Shown here in pieces: positions 1 to 6,196 of a DNA stretch of 9,039 bases. The stretch comes from Prosthecobacter sp. (GTDB lineage Bacteria > Verrucomicrobiota > Verrucomicrobiia > Verrucomicrobiales > Verrucomicrobiaceae). A model generated the notes under the pieces. That model was not told where the DNA came from, searched no databases, and saw only the letters and a list, made by a program, of their open reading frames with translations. Numbering within the stretch: position 1 is the stretch's first letter; each line of letters begins with the position of its first letter. A program made the position numbers and the translations under genes. Location of the stretch: contig JAOZVT010000611.1 of the NCBI GenBank assembly GCA_025869455.1, forward strand, positions 1-9,039, given 5' to 3'.

Positions 1-1326
1 CGGCCCAGAACCCTCGATTTCGAAGTAGATGCTGGATTTCGGCGTAAACTGAAACCGACCAATGATTTCCCTTGTTTGCGGCATCTGCGCAAAAGGTAAA
101 AACGCATTCGGGTCCATGCGCAACACCGCGCGGTAGTGAAACCCATCCATCTCATGAGACAGTGCCTGCGCTGTCAAAGTACCTGTTTCATGCCGTAGTA
201 ACAAATCCCGGATATACACACCTTCAGGGGCCACCCCGATATTGGCCTCCAGCCCATCAAACACAGCCCCGCGAGTACTGAAGCGTCCACAATCCAGCCT
301 CCCCGTCACCTGCACAGGACGCTTCCCTTTAGACAAAGGGCCATCCACATACCACACGCCGTTGAGAGCTAGATGAGGAGTCCCATAAAACACGATCTCA
401 CGCAAATTATCACTGTTCAGGAAAGCCTGGGCCAAGCTGGGTAAATCCGCGCTGGAGGTCATTTGAAAACGCAACTCCGGCGTCCCCATCCGCCAAGTCG
501 CACTCGCATTCACCTGCCCCGTCGGATCTTTGAGGTATAACCGCGTCAGATCAATCAGCCCCGCATTAAACTCCGCCTCTGCCACAAGTTCCTGACACAC
601 ATAACTATCATAACGCAATCCCGTCGCCTCAAAGAACAACCGCGCAGACAATTCCAAAGGCCGATCCAAGGCACCATTCACATCCAAACGGATCTCAGGT
701 GCCTGATCAAACTTGAAGCGCTGCAACCAATCCAGCCCTTTCTGAATGCGTCTTTGATGCGCATTCAGCACCTCCATCTGATGCGTTACTGATAGCATGT
801 CCAGCTTCGGCGTCGGCGGTGCATTCGGTTTTTTCTCAGGCAGCGTCAGCATGCCTGTGATGCTCAGTCGGATACCTGACAGCGTCCCTTCTGCCTGCCG
901 GATCTCCAGCACACCTTCCCGCAAAAAAGCACGTGCGCTCAAATCCTCCAAAGAGATCAGCGTATGCCCACCATTCTCATCCTCCACTGGCAGAGTCACA
1001 TTGGCATGACTGAGTTCCAGACCATTGAGGACAAACTTCTTTTCTAGCAGCTTGCCGTAATCAAACTCCAGATTCAGGCGATCAACGGAGGCTATCACAT
1101 TAGCCCGCTCTTCCCCCGCAAAGACTCTCACTTCACGCGCAATCAAACCACCAAAAGGATTGAACATCAGACGATCAAAATCCAGGTGCAGACCTCGTTC
1201 CGCCAACTGTCCCACGATAAACTCTCTCCAGTGCCGGGAAAAAGCATCCGTCCCAGCATAGACCAACCCACCCAGCACAGCACTCGCCACGCAGAGCTTG
1301 AACAGTCGTCGGATCAGCCTCTTCAT
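1..1326 (-). CDS. AsmA/TamB-like envelope protein, N-terminal part (C-terminus beyond left edge)
   Basis: The minus strand is open from an ATG at 1326-1324 to the window edge, giving 442 residues with no stop. An in-frame TAG at 1341-1339 fixes the start region, and an AGAGG lies about four bases before the ATG. The protein begins with a basic stretch (MKRLIRRLFK) and a hydrophobic segment at about residues 8-25, which fits a signal anchor leaving the bulk in the periplasm. After it comes a pattern typical of AsmA-like N-termini: a helical 'QLAERGLHLDF' segment, 'NPFGGLIAREV', then many short alternating beta strands (for example 'LNGLELSHANVTL'). Members of this superfamily are large beta-groove proteins linked to lipid transport between membranes or to outer-membrane assembly. 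Family membership is inferred from this pattern, because no catalytic motif exists to confirm it. It is transcribed divergently from the membrane protein gene at 1457. Confidence 0.72.
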   Translation of the reverse strand, partial: MKRLIRRLFKLCVASAVLGGLVYAGTDAFSRHWREFIVGQLAERGLHLDFDRLMFNPFGGLIAREVRVFAGEERANVIASVDRLNLEFDYGKLLEKKFVLNGLELSHANVTLPVEDENGGHTLISLEDLSARAFLREGVLEIRQAEGTLSGIRLSITGMLTLPEKKPNAPPTPKLDMLSVTHQMEVLNAHQRRIQKGLDWLQRFKFDQAPEIRLDVNGALDRPLELSARLFFEATGLRYDSYVCQELVAEAEFNAGLIDLTRLYLKDPTGQVNASATWRMGTPELRFQMTSSADLPSLAQAFLNSDNLREIVFYGTPHLALNGVWYVDGPLSKGKRPVQVTGRLDCGRFSTRGAVFDGLEANIGVAPEGVYIRDLLLRHETGTLTAQALSHEMDGFHYRAVLRMDPNAFLPFAQMPQTREIIGRFQFTPKSSIYFEIEGSGP

Positions 1327-1456
1327 CAGACCTCTAAGCTAACCTTCATCGGAGCTATGACAAGGCTAAGGAAACCGAATCCCCAGCCCCATTCGCAGCA
1401 CTCACCAAGTTTTCCTCATTGCCGCCCTTCGCTGCATCGTTGAAAGTGAACCCTTC
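1327..1456. other. Divergent intergenic region
   Basis: These 130 bases separate the minus-strand AsmA-like gene from the plus-strand membrane protein gene and should hold promoters for both. I looked for -35/-10 pairs on both strands and found nothing convincing; the best minus-strand candidate (a TTGTCA about 33 bases before the ATG) has no good -10 partner. No hairpin with a T-tract is visible. Confidence 0.5.
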
Positions 1457-2767
1457 ATGCGCCAGTCCACCTATGCTCAGGCATCCCGCAGCACCCATGT
1501 ACTCACGCGCTGGCGGGGTATGGGAGCCATTTTGGCCGTCGCTTTTTACAGCCTGTTCTTTGCCGCTCATCAGCATTTTCAGGACACCCCCATTTACGTG
1601 CGTGACGGCCTCCTTTTCGGTGCCCAAACCCAGAGCATATTTCGAGATCTCACCTCCGCAAAGGCCGAGGACCACAGCAGCATCGGTGCAGAGCACCCCG
1701 CCTTCACGCTTCTGCATCATGGCCCCACTCAGCTCCTGATCAAAGGCTGGGCCATGCTCGGCCAACCCGTCAATCAGACGCGCAAACACGGCGTCGCCAT
1801 GCTTACCTGCCTAGCCGGAGCCCTCACCGTGGTCATGGTTTACCATGCCCTGCTCTGGAGCGGGGTCGCCTCATTACGGGCCATCTTGCTGACCGTTGCC
1901 TGCGGTGCGGGCCCCTGCCTATGGATCGCCGCCCCTTTGCCGGATGTCTGGATTTTCGCAGGCCTCGGAGTCGCTGCCCTGGCCGCTGTCACCGCACGCG
2001 GTGCCTTAGCCCCCTGGTGGCTGCACCTCCTAGTCGCCGTCTATGCCGCCAGTTGTTTCATTGGGAATTTGCTCCCCATCCTCCTTCTCGCCTTGGCCCG
2101 CTGTGCCCATGATAGCAATCAACAGCAGCGCTTCGTTTATCAGCCCCTCTTGATCGCCCTGGTGGCCGTCACCACCACCTTCGGCCTCGCCAATGCACAG
2201 CGTGTCATCTACCCACGTTCCGCCCCGCTCCCCGCCAACCTGCTGACCTGGAAAATTGAAGGCAATGATTGGGCCACGGTCAGCAACCCCGCCGGTACAA
2301 TCGGGCGTGAAGTCTTGCTGTCCAATCTCGTCGCCCCACGCTCCGTCACCACCGAGCCAGACCCCAGCTTTGGAAATCGCCAGCGTGTCATTCTCCAAGA
2401 ACCCAGCTGGGCCAAACTAGACCTGCAAAAAGGCGTCGGCGCAGGCTGGCTCCTCCTGCTTACCCTCGCCTTCGCAGGCCTCGTCTGGCGGGCCCAGTTA
2501 GACCCCTTCACCCTTGGCATCGTCGCCACCCTCGTCTGGTTCATCGCCGCCCTCCCGTGGTATGGCTCGCCGGATAAACTCCTCCTCCAGGCCTGTCTCT
2601 GGACCCCCATCATTGTGATTGCCACAGGCTTAGGCTTAGAGCGCAGTCTTGAACACTGGCCCAAAATCAAACTCCCCGTCACCATCCTCCTCACCGCCTT
2701 CGTCACCGCCCAGATCACTCGGAACTGGATGTTCATTCAAGAAGTCGTGACTCAAGTAAAGCTCTGA
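1457..2767 (+). CDS. Polytopic inner-membrane protein, possible GT-C-type glycosyltransferase
   Basis: This 436-residue protein has about ten hydrophobic segments, near residues 21-39, 113-134, 139-158, 162-180, 185-213, 230-246, 327-344, 350-367, 375-393 and 405-421. A first extracytoplasmic loop (about 40-112) carries 'EHPAF' (H80-P81) followed by 'HHGPTQLLIKGW'. A second hydrophilic stretch covers about 247-326. A long first loop with an His-Pro pair followed by many helices is reminiscent of the GT39/RgtA-like GT-C glycosyltransferases, which transfer sugars from polyprenyl-phosphate donors. That assignment is inference, because I cannot identify a definite catalytic acidic pair. The start at 1457 is the first in-frame ATG, with a weak purine-rich GAAAGTGAA ahead of it. 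Codons strongly favour C at the third position. No neighbour indicates the substrate. A generic membrane protein of unknown function is the alternative. Confidence 0.8.
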   Translation: MRQSTYAQASRSTHVLTRWRGMGAILAVAFYSLFFAAHQHFQDTPIYVRDGLLFGAQTQSIFRDLTSAKAEDHSSIGAEHPAFTLLHHGPTQLLIKGWAMLGQPVNQTRKHGVAMLTCLAGALTVVMVYHALLWSGVASLRAILLTVACGAGPCLWIAAPLPDVWIFAGLGVAALAAVTARGALAPWWLHLLVAVYAASCFIGNLLPILLLALARCAHDSNQQQRFVYQPLLIALVAVTTTFGLANAQRVIYPRSAPLPANLLTWKIEGNDWATVSNPAGTIGREVLLSNLVAPRSVTTEPDPSFGNRQRVILQEPSWAKLDLQKGVGAGWLLLLTLAFAGLVWRAQLDPFTLGIVATLVWFIAALPWYGSPDKLLLQACLWTPIIVIATGLGLERSLEHWPKIKLPVTILLTAFVTAQITRNWMFIQEVVTQVKL

Positions 2768-2846
2768 TGCCCTGGTAAATCCGCCTGAATCCATCATCTC
2801 TTGTCAGTTGCCACCCACTCCACCAACGTGTAAGTCCGCCACCTCC

Positions 2847-3545
2847 ATGAAACTCAACCAACTCGCCTCTCTGGCCCTCCTTTTGGGGTTGGCCTCCTGC
2901 AAACCTGCGGATGAAAAAACCGCAGCCCCGGCCACCGCCACCGAAGCCGCTGCCCCCGCCAAGGATGACGGCTGGGTTTCCATGTTCAATGGCAAAGACC
3001 TCACCGGTTGGAAATCCAATGAAGAAACCCCCGGCAGCTTTTCTGTCGAAGACGGCGTCATCAAAGTCAGCAATGGCCGCTGCCACCTCTTTTACATGGG
3101 GCCAGATGGCAAAGCCAACTTCACCAACTTTGAGTTCAAAGGTAAAGTGAAGCACATGCCCGGCTCCAACTCCGGCCTCTACATCCACACCCAATTCCAG
3201 GAATCCGGCTGGCCTGAAAAAGGCTACGAATGCCAGGTCAACAGCACCTCCCACAAAGACCCCAAGAAAACCGGCGGCCTTTACGCTGTCAAAGACGTCA
3301 TGGACACCGCACCCGTCAATGATGACGAATGGTTCGACTACGGCATCAAGGTCGATGGCAAACACATCACCATCAGCATCAATGGCAAAGTCACCTCCGA
3401 CTGGACCGAACCTGCGGACTGGGATCCTGCCACAGCCCTGAAAAACATGGCTGGCCGCAAGCTCAGTTCCGGCACCATGGCCATCCAAGCACACGATCCC
3501 AAGAGCGTCGTTTATTACAAAGACCTTTACATCAAGGCACTTTAA
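2847..3545 (+). CDS. Lipoprotein with 3-keto-disaccharide hydrolase (DUF1080) domain
   Basis: I place the start at the ATG at 2847 rather than the in-frame ATG at 2808. From 2847 the 232-residue product begins with a clean lipoprotein signal (MKLNQ, a leucine-rich core, lipobox L15-A16-S17-C18), whereas the upstream start adds 13 unrelated residues. After C18 comes an Ala/Pro/Thr-rich linker (about 19-40), then one globular domain with hallmarks of the 3-keto-disaccharide hydrolase family (Pfam PF06439, concanavalin-like fold): 'FNGKDLTGW' (47-55), 'VEDGVIKV' (67-74), N108-S109-G110 followed by 'LYIH', 'KGYECQV' (125-131), and a terminal 'YYKDLYIKAL'. The domain spans nearly the whole mature protein, with no fused cytochrome or sulfatase. 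Characterised relatives act on oxidised (3-keto) glycosides in the periplasm or at the cell surface; substrate and activity here are inferred. A strong terminator follows, so it is probably a single-gene unit or the last gene of one. Confidence 0.9.
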   Translation: MKLNQLASLALLLGLASCKPADEKTAAPATATEAAAPAKDDGWVSMFNGKDLTGWKSNEETPGSFSVEDGVIKVSNGRCHLFYMGPDGKANFTNFEFKGKVKHMPGSNSGLYIHTQFQESGWPEKGYECQVNSTSHKDPKKTGGLYAVKDVMDTAPVNDDEWFDYGIKVDGKHITISINGKVTSDWTEPADWDPATALKNMAGRKLSSGTMAIQAHDPKSVVYYKDLYIKAL

Positions 3546-3583
3546 TCAAGGAGTGTCGGTAGCCATCCCGTCATTCATCACCG

Positions 3584-3617
3584 AAAGTGAGGGCTGCAAG
3601 GCCCTCACTTTTATTTT
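3584..3617 (+). terminator. Strong intrinsic terminator after the lipoprotein gene
   Basis: A perfect 11-bp inverted repeat (AAAGTGAGGGC at 3584-3594, GCCCTCACTTT at 3601-3611) encloses TGCAAG. The loop can tighten to a GCAA tetraloop (GNRA type) closed by a U-G pair. A T-rich tract (TTTTATTTT, 3609-3617) follows. It lies 38 bases past the lipoprotein stop and ends only 12 bases before the Hsp33 ATG. The A-run at the left of the stem is short, so termination is expected mainly on the plus strand. Confidence 0.9.
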
Positions 3618-3629
3618 CCCCTCACGTCC

Positions 3630-4427
3630 ATGAGCCACATGCTTAGCCCAGACCTTTCAGCCAACGAAATCCGTTGCTACTTCGTACGGAAACGTAACTG
3701 CCTGCTCGTGCGGGGTCGCTTTAGCTCGCTGTACATGGACTATTACCTGCATCTCATGCAGCATAGCATCAAGCATCCCGAACGCCTGGACGCCATGCTC
3801 AAAGATGCCCTCGCTGGCATCACCCTGCATCTTGCCTCGCGCCCTCATGACGAAGGCTGTGCCTGGACCATCAACATCCACGATCCCCTCATCAACATCT
3901 TCGTCACTGGCACCACCAATCCTGGCCGTGTCACCGGACGCCTCTTCACCGAAGACGTGAAAGACAGCGGTAAATCACTCTTCATCTCTCAAACCTCCCG
4001 CCCAAATATGCAGCCCAGGCAGAGCATGATCGAGTTTCACGGGAAAGATGTCTTCGCAGGTGTGGAGCAATTTTATACTCAGAGCGAGCAGCGCCCCACC
4101 CGCATCTTCAGACTGCCAGATGAAGACTTCATCCAAATTTCCGCCGAGCCTGATGCCGATGTGGAATGGCTCACGGGACTGACGGAAGCCGACATCCCTA
4201 GCTTGGACGAGGCCGAACACCTCACCCTGCTCGAAACTCGCAGCTACGTCTTTGACTGCGGCTGCACCGCAGACCGCATGTTCCCCATGCTGACACGTCT
4301 CAGTGAAGATGATTTAAACTATATTTTTGAAGACGGAGCCGCCACCATCACCTGCCCACGTTGTGCCGCAGTCTTTCGCACACCCAAGTCTGAGTTTGAT
4401 GATTGGAAGGCCCGCCAGACCGCCTGA
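3630..4427 (+). CDS. hslO: Redox-regulated molecular chaperone Hsp33 family protein
   Basis: This 265-residue cytoplasmic protein matches Hsp33, a holdase switched on by oxidation. The C-terminal zinc-binding redox switch is intact: C210-G-C212, a 29-residue spacer, then C242-P-R-C245 (CxC...CxxC). The N-terminal domain includes 'AWTINIHDPLINIFVTG', 'GRLFTEDVK' and 'GVEQFYTQSEQRPTRIF', the last aligning with the conserved 'YF.QSEQ' region. At 265 residues it is somewhat shorter than the roughly 290 of the E. coli protein. In reduced cells the four cysteines hold zinc; peroxide plus unfolding stress forms disulfides and exposes the client-binding surface (known for the family). I use the ATG at 3630; another in-frame ATG lies at 3639. 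No Shine-Dalgarno is visible (the leader ends CTCACGTCC). Only 12 bases separate it from the preceding terminator, so its promoter position is unclear. The IscA-like gene follows after 17 bases. Confidence 0.92.
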   Translation: MSHMLSPDLSANEIRCYFVRKRNCLLVRGRFSSLYMDYYLHLMQHSIKHPERLDAMLKDALAGITLHLASRPHDEGCAWTINIHDPLINIFVTGTTNPGRVTGRLFTEDVKDSGKSLFISQTSRPNMQPRQSMIEFHGKDVFAGVEQFYTQSEQRPTRIFRLPDEDFIQISAEPDADVEWLTGLTEADIPSLDEAEHLTLLETRSYVFDCGCTADRMFPMLTRLSEDDLNYIFEDGAATITCPRCAAVFRTPKSEFDDWKARQTA

Positions 4428-4444
4428 GTCGTATCTTTTCCACC

Positions 4445-4825
4445 ATGACCGCCACCGCCCCACAAGCCGCACCTAACTACAAGATCGGTAACGAAAAACT
4501 GATCAAAGTGCTGCCCAATGCTGCCCGTAAACTCACTGGCCTCTTGACCAAACAAGGCCGCGCAGAGCATGGTGCCCTCCGCGTTGCCGTCGTCGGCGGC
4601 GGCTGCTCCGGCTTGCAATACAAAATGGACCTCGTGGATGGCCCAGCCAACCGTGACATCATGGTTCTTTCCGGAGACGTACGTGTGGTCATCGACCCCA
4701 AGAGCGCCCTCTTTGTCAGCGGTTCCGAACTCGATTTCAGTGACGACCTCCAGCAGGGCGGATTCAAAGTCACCAATCCCAACGCTGTCGTCACCTGCTC
4801 TTGTGGAGAAAGCTTCGCCGCCTAA
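4445..4825 (+). CDS. A-type iron-sulfur cluster carrier (IscA/ErpA/SufA family)
   Basis: The 126-residue product has the three conserved cysteines of HesB/IscA-type carriers: C54 in 'GGGCSGLQY', and C118 and C120 in 'TCSCGESF'. The 64-residue gap from the first to the second cysteine is the usual one for IscA. The common C-terminal motif is CGCG; here it is CSCG, a mild variant that keeps both ligands. These proteins accept [2Fe-2S] or [4Fe-4S] clusters from a scaffold such as IscU or SufB and deliver them to apo-enzymes in the cytoplasm. Residues 1-16 are a poorly conserved Ala/Thr/Pro-rich tail. The ATG at 4445 is preferred over the in-frame ATG at 4403, which lies inside the Hsp33 gene and would add 14 out-of-family residues. 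No Shine-Dalgarno is visible (TTTTCCACC precedes the ATG). I cannot tell IscA, ErpA and SufA apart from sequence alone. It lies 17 bases after the Hsp33 gene and 9 bases before the J-domain gene, so co-transcription is likely. Confidence 0.9.
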   Translation: MTATAPQAAPNYKIGNEKLIKVLPNAARKLTGLLTKQGRAEHGALRVAVVGGGCSGLQYKMDLVDGPANRDIMVLSGDVRVVIDPKSALFVSGSELDFSDDLQQGGFKVTNPNAVVTCSCGESFAA

Positions 4826-4834
4826 TTCCACCTC

Positions 4835-5404
4835 ATGTCAGACGATGCCTATACCCGCCTCAGCCTGCCGCCACGCGCCGCGCTGGAGGCAGAAGAACTC
4901 CAGGCCGCCTACCTCACTGCCTCCCGCTTAGCGCACCCGGATCAGACCGGAGGAGACACCCAAACCAGCGCCGATTTAAATGCCGCGCTGGAGACCTTAA
5001 AGTCCCCTGTCACTCGGCTGAAGCACCTCCTCACGCATCATTCAGACACCCCCTGGCGCGCCGTGCCGCTGGATGCCTCCATGATGAACCTCTTTGAGAA
5101 ACTCGGTCCCCTGCTCCAAACCAGCGCCGCCTTTCTCAAAAAGAAACAAACCGCCACCACCGCCCTAGCCAAAGCCCTCCTCGCCTCCGAAGAAATGCGC
5201 CTGCGCGAATCCCTGGAAGAACTCGGTCTGCTCATCGAAGAAAACTGGCAGCAGATCGAATCCCAACTTCCCAGCTATGATGCACGCATCTCCACCCAAG
5301 ACCCCACAGTCTGGACCGAACTGCAAAGCACTCAAGCTCGCTTAGCCTACCTCTCCAAATGGCGCAGCCAAATCCGTGAAGTCTTGTTAGGCCTGATGCT
5401 CTAA
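4835..5404 (+). CDS. J-domain Fe-S co-chaperone, HscB-like
   Basis: This 189-residue protein starts with a J-domain: a 'YTRLSL' helix start, then 'LQAAYLTASRLAHPDQ' with the diagnostic H34-P35-D36 that stimulates Hsp70 ATPase, then 'LNAALETLKSPVTRLKHLL', which matches the HscB pattern 'lN.AY.tL.dp..RA.yLL'. The rest is a helical C-terminal domain (about 80-189) in the place where HscB binds the scaffold IscU. Length and two-domain layout fit HscB (about 170-175 residues in E. coli). No zinc-finger or Gly/Phe region is present, which argues against a DnaJ or CbpA. The call rests on the J-domain, the spacing and the adjacent A-type carrier; a generic J-protein is the alternative. The partner HscA or another Hsp70 is not in the window. 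It begins 9 bases after the carrier gene with leader ATTCCACCTC and no Shine-Dalgarno, so translational coupling is plausible. Confidence 0.75.
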   Translation: MSDDAYTRLSLPPRAALEAEELQAAYLTASRLAHPDQTGGDTQTSADLNAALETLKSPVTRLKHLLTHHSDTPWRAVPLDASMMNLFEKLGPLLQTSAAFLKKKQTATTALAKALLASEEMRLRESLEELGLLIEENWQQIESQLPSYDARISTQDPTVWTELQSTQARLAYLSKWRSQIREVLLGLML

Positions 5405-5557
5405 CCAAGCTCACAGGCTTTACCGCCCGATGGCCGTGATCAATCGCGGAGTTCAGGATAAAGCAAGGTTTTCGCGCGAGTCATCAGAACACAAAAAACC
5501 GCCAGAGGCACCCCAAGACCTCAGGCGGTTGATGTTTTTTTTACAATAGGTGAGATC
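5405..5557. other. Convergent intergenic region
   Basis: These 153 bases lie between the ends of the plus-strand HscB-like gene and the minus-strand response regulator gene. Apart from the terminator at about 5491-5542, I see no coding potential, repeat or RNA-like structure in 5405-5490. Confidence 0.6.
5491..5542. terminator. Bidirectional intrinsic terminator
   Basis: The stem pairs AACCGCC (5497-5503) with GGCGGTT (5524-5530) and continues, after an A-A mismatch (5504/5523), with GAGG (5505-5508) and CCTC (5519-5522) around a 10-base loop. On the plus strand it is followed by GATGTTTTTTTT. Read on the minus strand it is followed by TTTTTTGT. It can therefore end transcripts of both the Hsp33-Fe-S cluster and the kinase-regulator operon. 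Confidence 0.85.
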
Positions 5558-6196
5558 CTATTTTTCGACCCAGCGGACGGCTTCCATAAGAAGTTCGCGG
5601 GCTGAGGCCAGACCCAATTTTTGGCGGATGTTGGCCTTGTGGGCGTCCACCGTTTTGGCGCTAAGCTGAAGTTTCTCGGCGATTTCGTGGGAGTCAAAGC
5701 CACGTCCCACCATTTCAAAGACTTCGAGTTGACGGTCACTGAGCATGCGTCCTGGCTCACCACGGGAGCCAGAGCGTGGTCCGCCCCCGGAAACAATACT
5801 ACCCAGGAGATTGGCACTGAAGAAGAACCCACCGCCGAGCACTTGACGCACGGCCTGGAGCACGCGAACAGCGCTTTCTCCCTTCATGATATAACCCATG
5901 GCACCTGCACGCAGGCAGCGCTCTGCATACACGTTTTCATCATGCATGGAGTAAACCAGAACATGAATTTCTGGATGGCTCTGCTTGAGTTTTTTCACGA
6001 GATCAACACCGCTGCGATCCTTCAAAGTGATGTCCAGAATGATGACATCTGGCTTCAGTTTAGGAATTTGAACAAGGGCATTGTTAGCGTCTTCGGAACT
6101 ACCGATGATCTGGAGATCTTCCTGACCTTCGAGAATTTTCTTCAGACCTTCGATCACAATCGGGTGATCATCCAAGATGTAGATTTTGTGTTTCAC
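5558..6196 (-). CDS. NarL/FixJ-family response regulator
   Basis: The 212-residue protein has a receiver domain (about 1-120) with the acidic pair D9-D10, phospho-acceptor D55 ('VIILDITL'), S83 at the switch position and K105 ('YIMKG'). A Gly/Ser/Arg-rich linker follows (about 137-150), then a LuxR-type helix-turn-helix (about 152-197: 'LSDRQLEVFEMV', 'SHEIAEKLQLSAKTVDAH'). Phosphorylation by the neighbouring kinase should promote dimerisation and DNA binding. The start is a GTG (6196-6194) whose last three bases with the next A form GTGA, shared with the kinase TGA stop (6195-6193). This four-base overlap indicates translational coupling and a 1:1 partnership. No independent Shine-Dalgarno is visible. 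No output gene can be named from the window. All key residues are intact. Confidence 0.95.
   Translation of the reverse strand: MKHKIYILDDHPIVIEGLKKILEGQEDLQIIGSSEDANNALVQIPKLKPDVIILDITLKDRSGVDLVKKLKQSHPEIHVLVYSMHDENVYAERCLRAGAMGYIMKGESAVRVLQAVRQVLGGGFFFSANLLGSIVSGGGPRSGSRGEPGRMLSDRQLEVFEMVGRGFDSHEIAEKLQLSAKTVDAHKANIRQKLGLASARELLMEAVRWVEK

Noticed and set aside
72..1009. Short plus-strand frames in the left 1 kb (for example 72-281 and 797-1009)
   Set aside because: They are antisense to the continuous 442-codon AsmA-like frame and have Ser/Pro-rich translations typical of shadow frames.
1355..1789. 144-codon minus-strand open frame overlapping the start of the membrane protein gene
   Set aside because: It lies opposite a convincing membrane protein and has low-complexity composition, with no domain and no better start context.
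2808..2846. Upstream ATG of the lipoprotein gene
   Set aside because: It would place 13 residues (MPPTPPTCKSATS) before a canonical lipoprotein signal peptide; the ATG at 2847 gives the proper signal length.
2733..3494. 253-codon minus-strand open frame across the lipoprotein gene
   Set aside because: It is antisense to a gene with a clear lipobox and family motifs. Its Gly/Val/Phe-rich translation looks like the complement of C-rich codons and has no recognisable domain.
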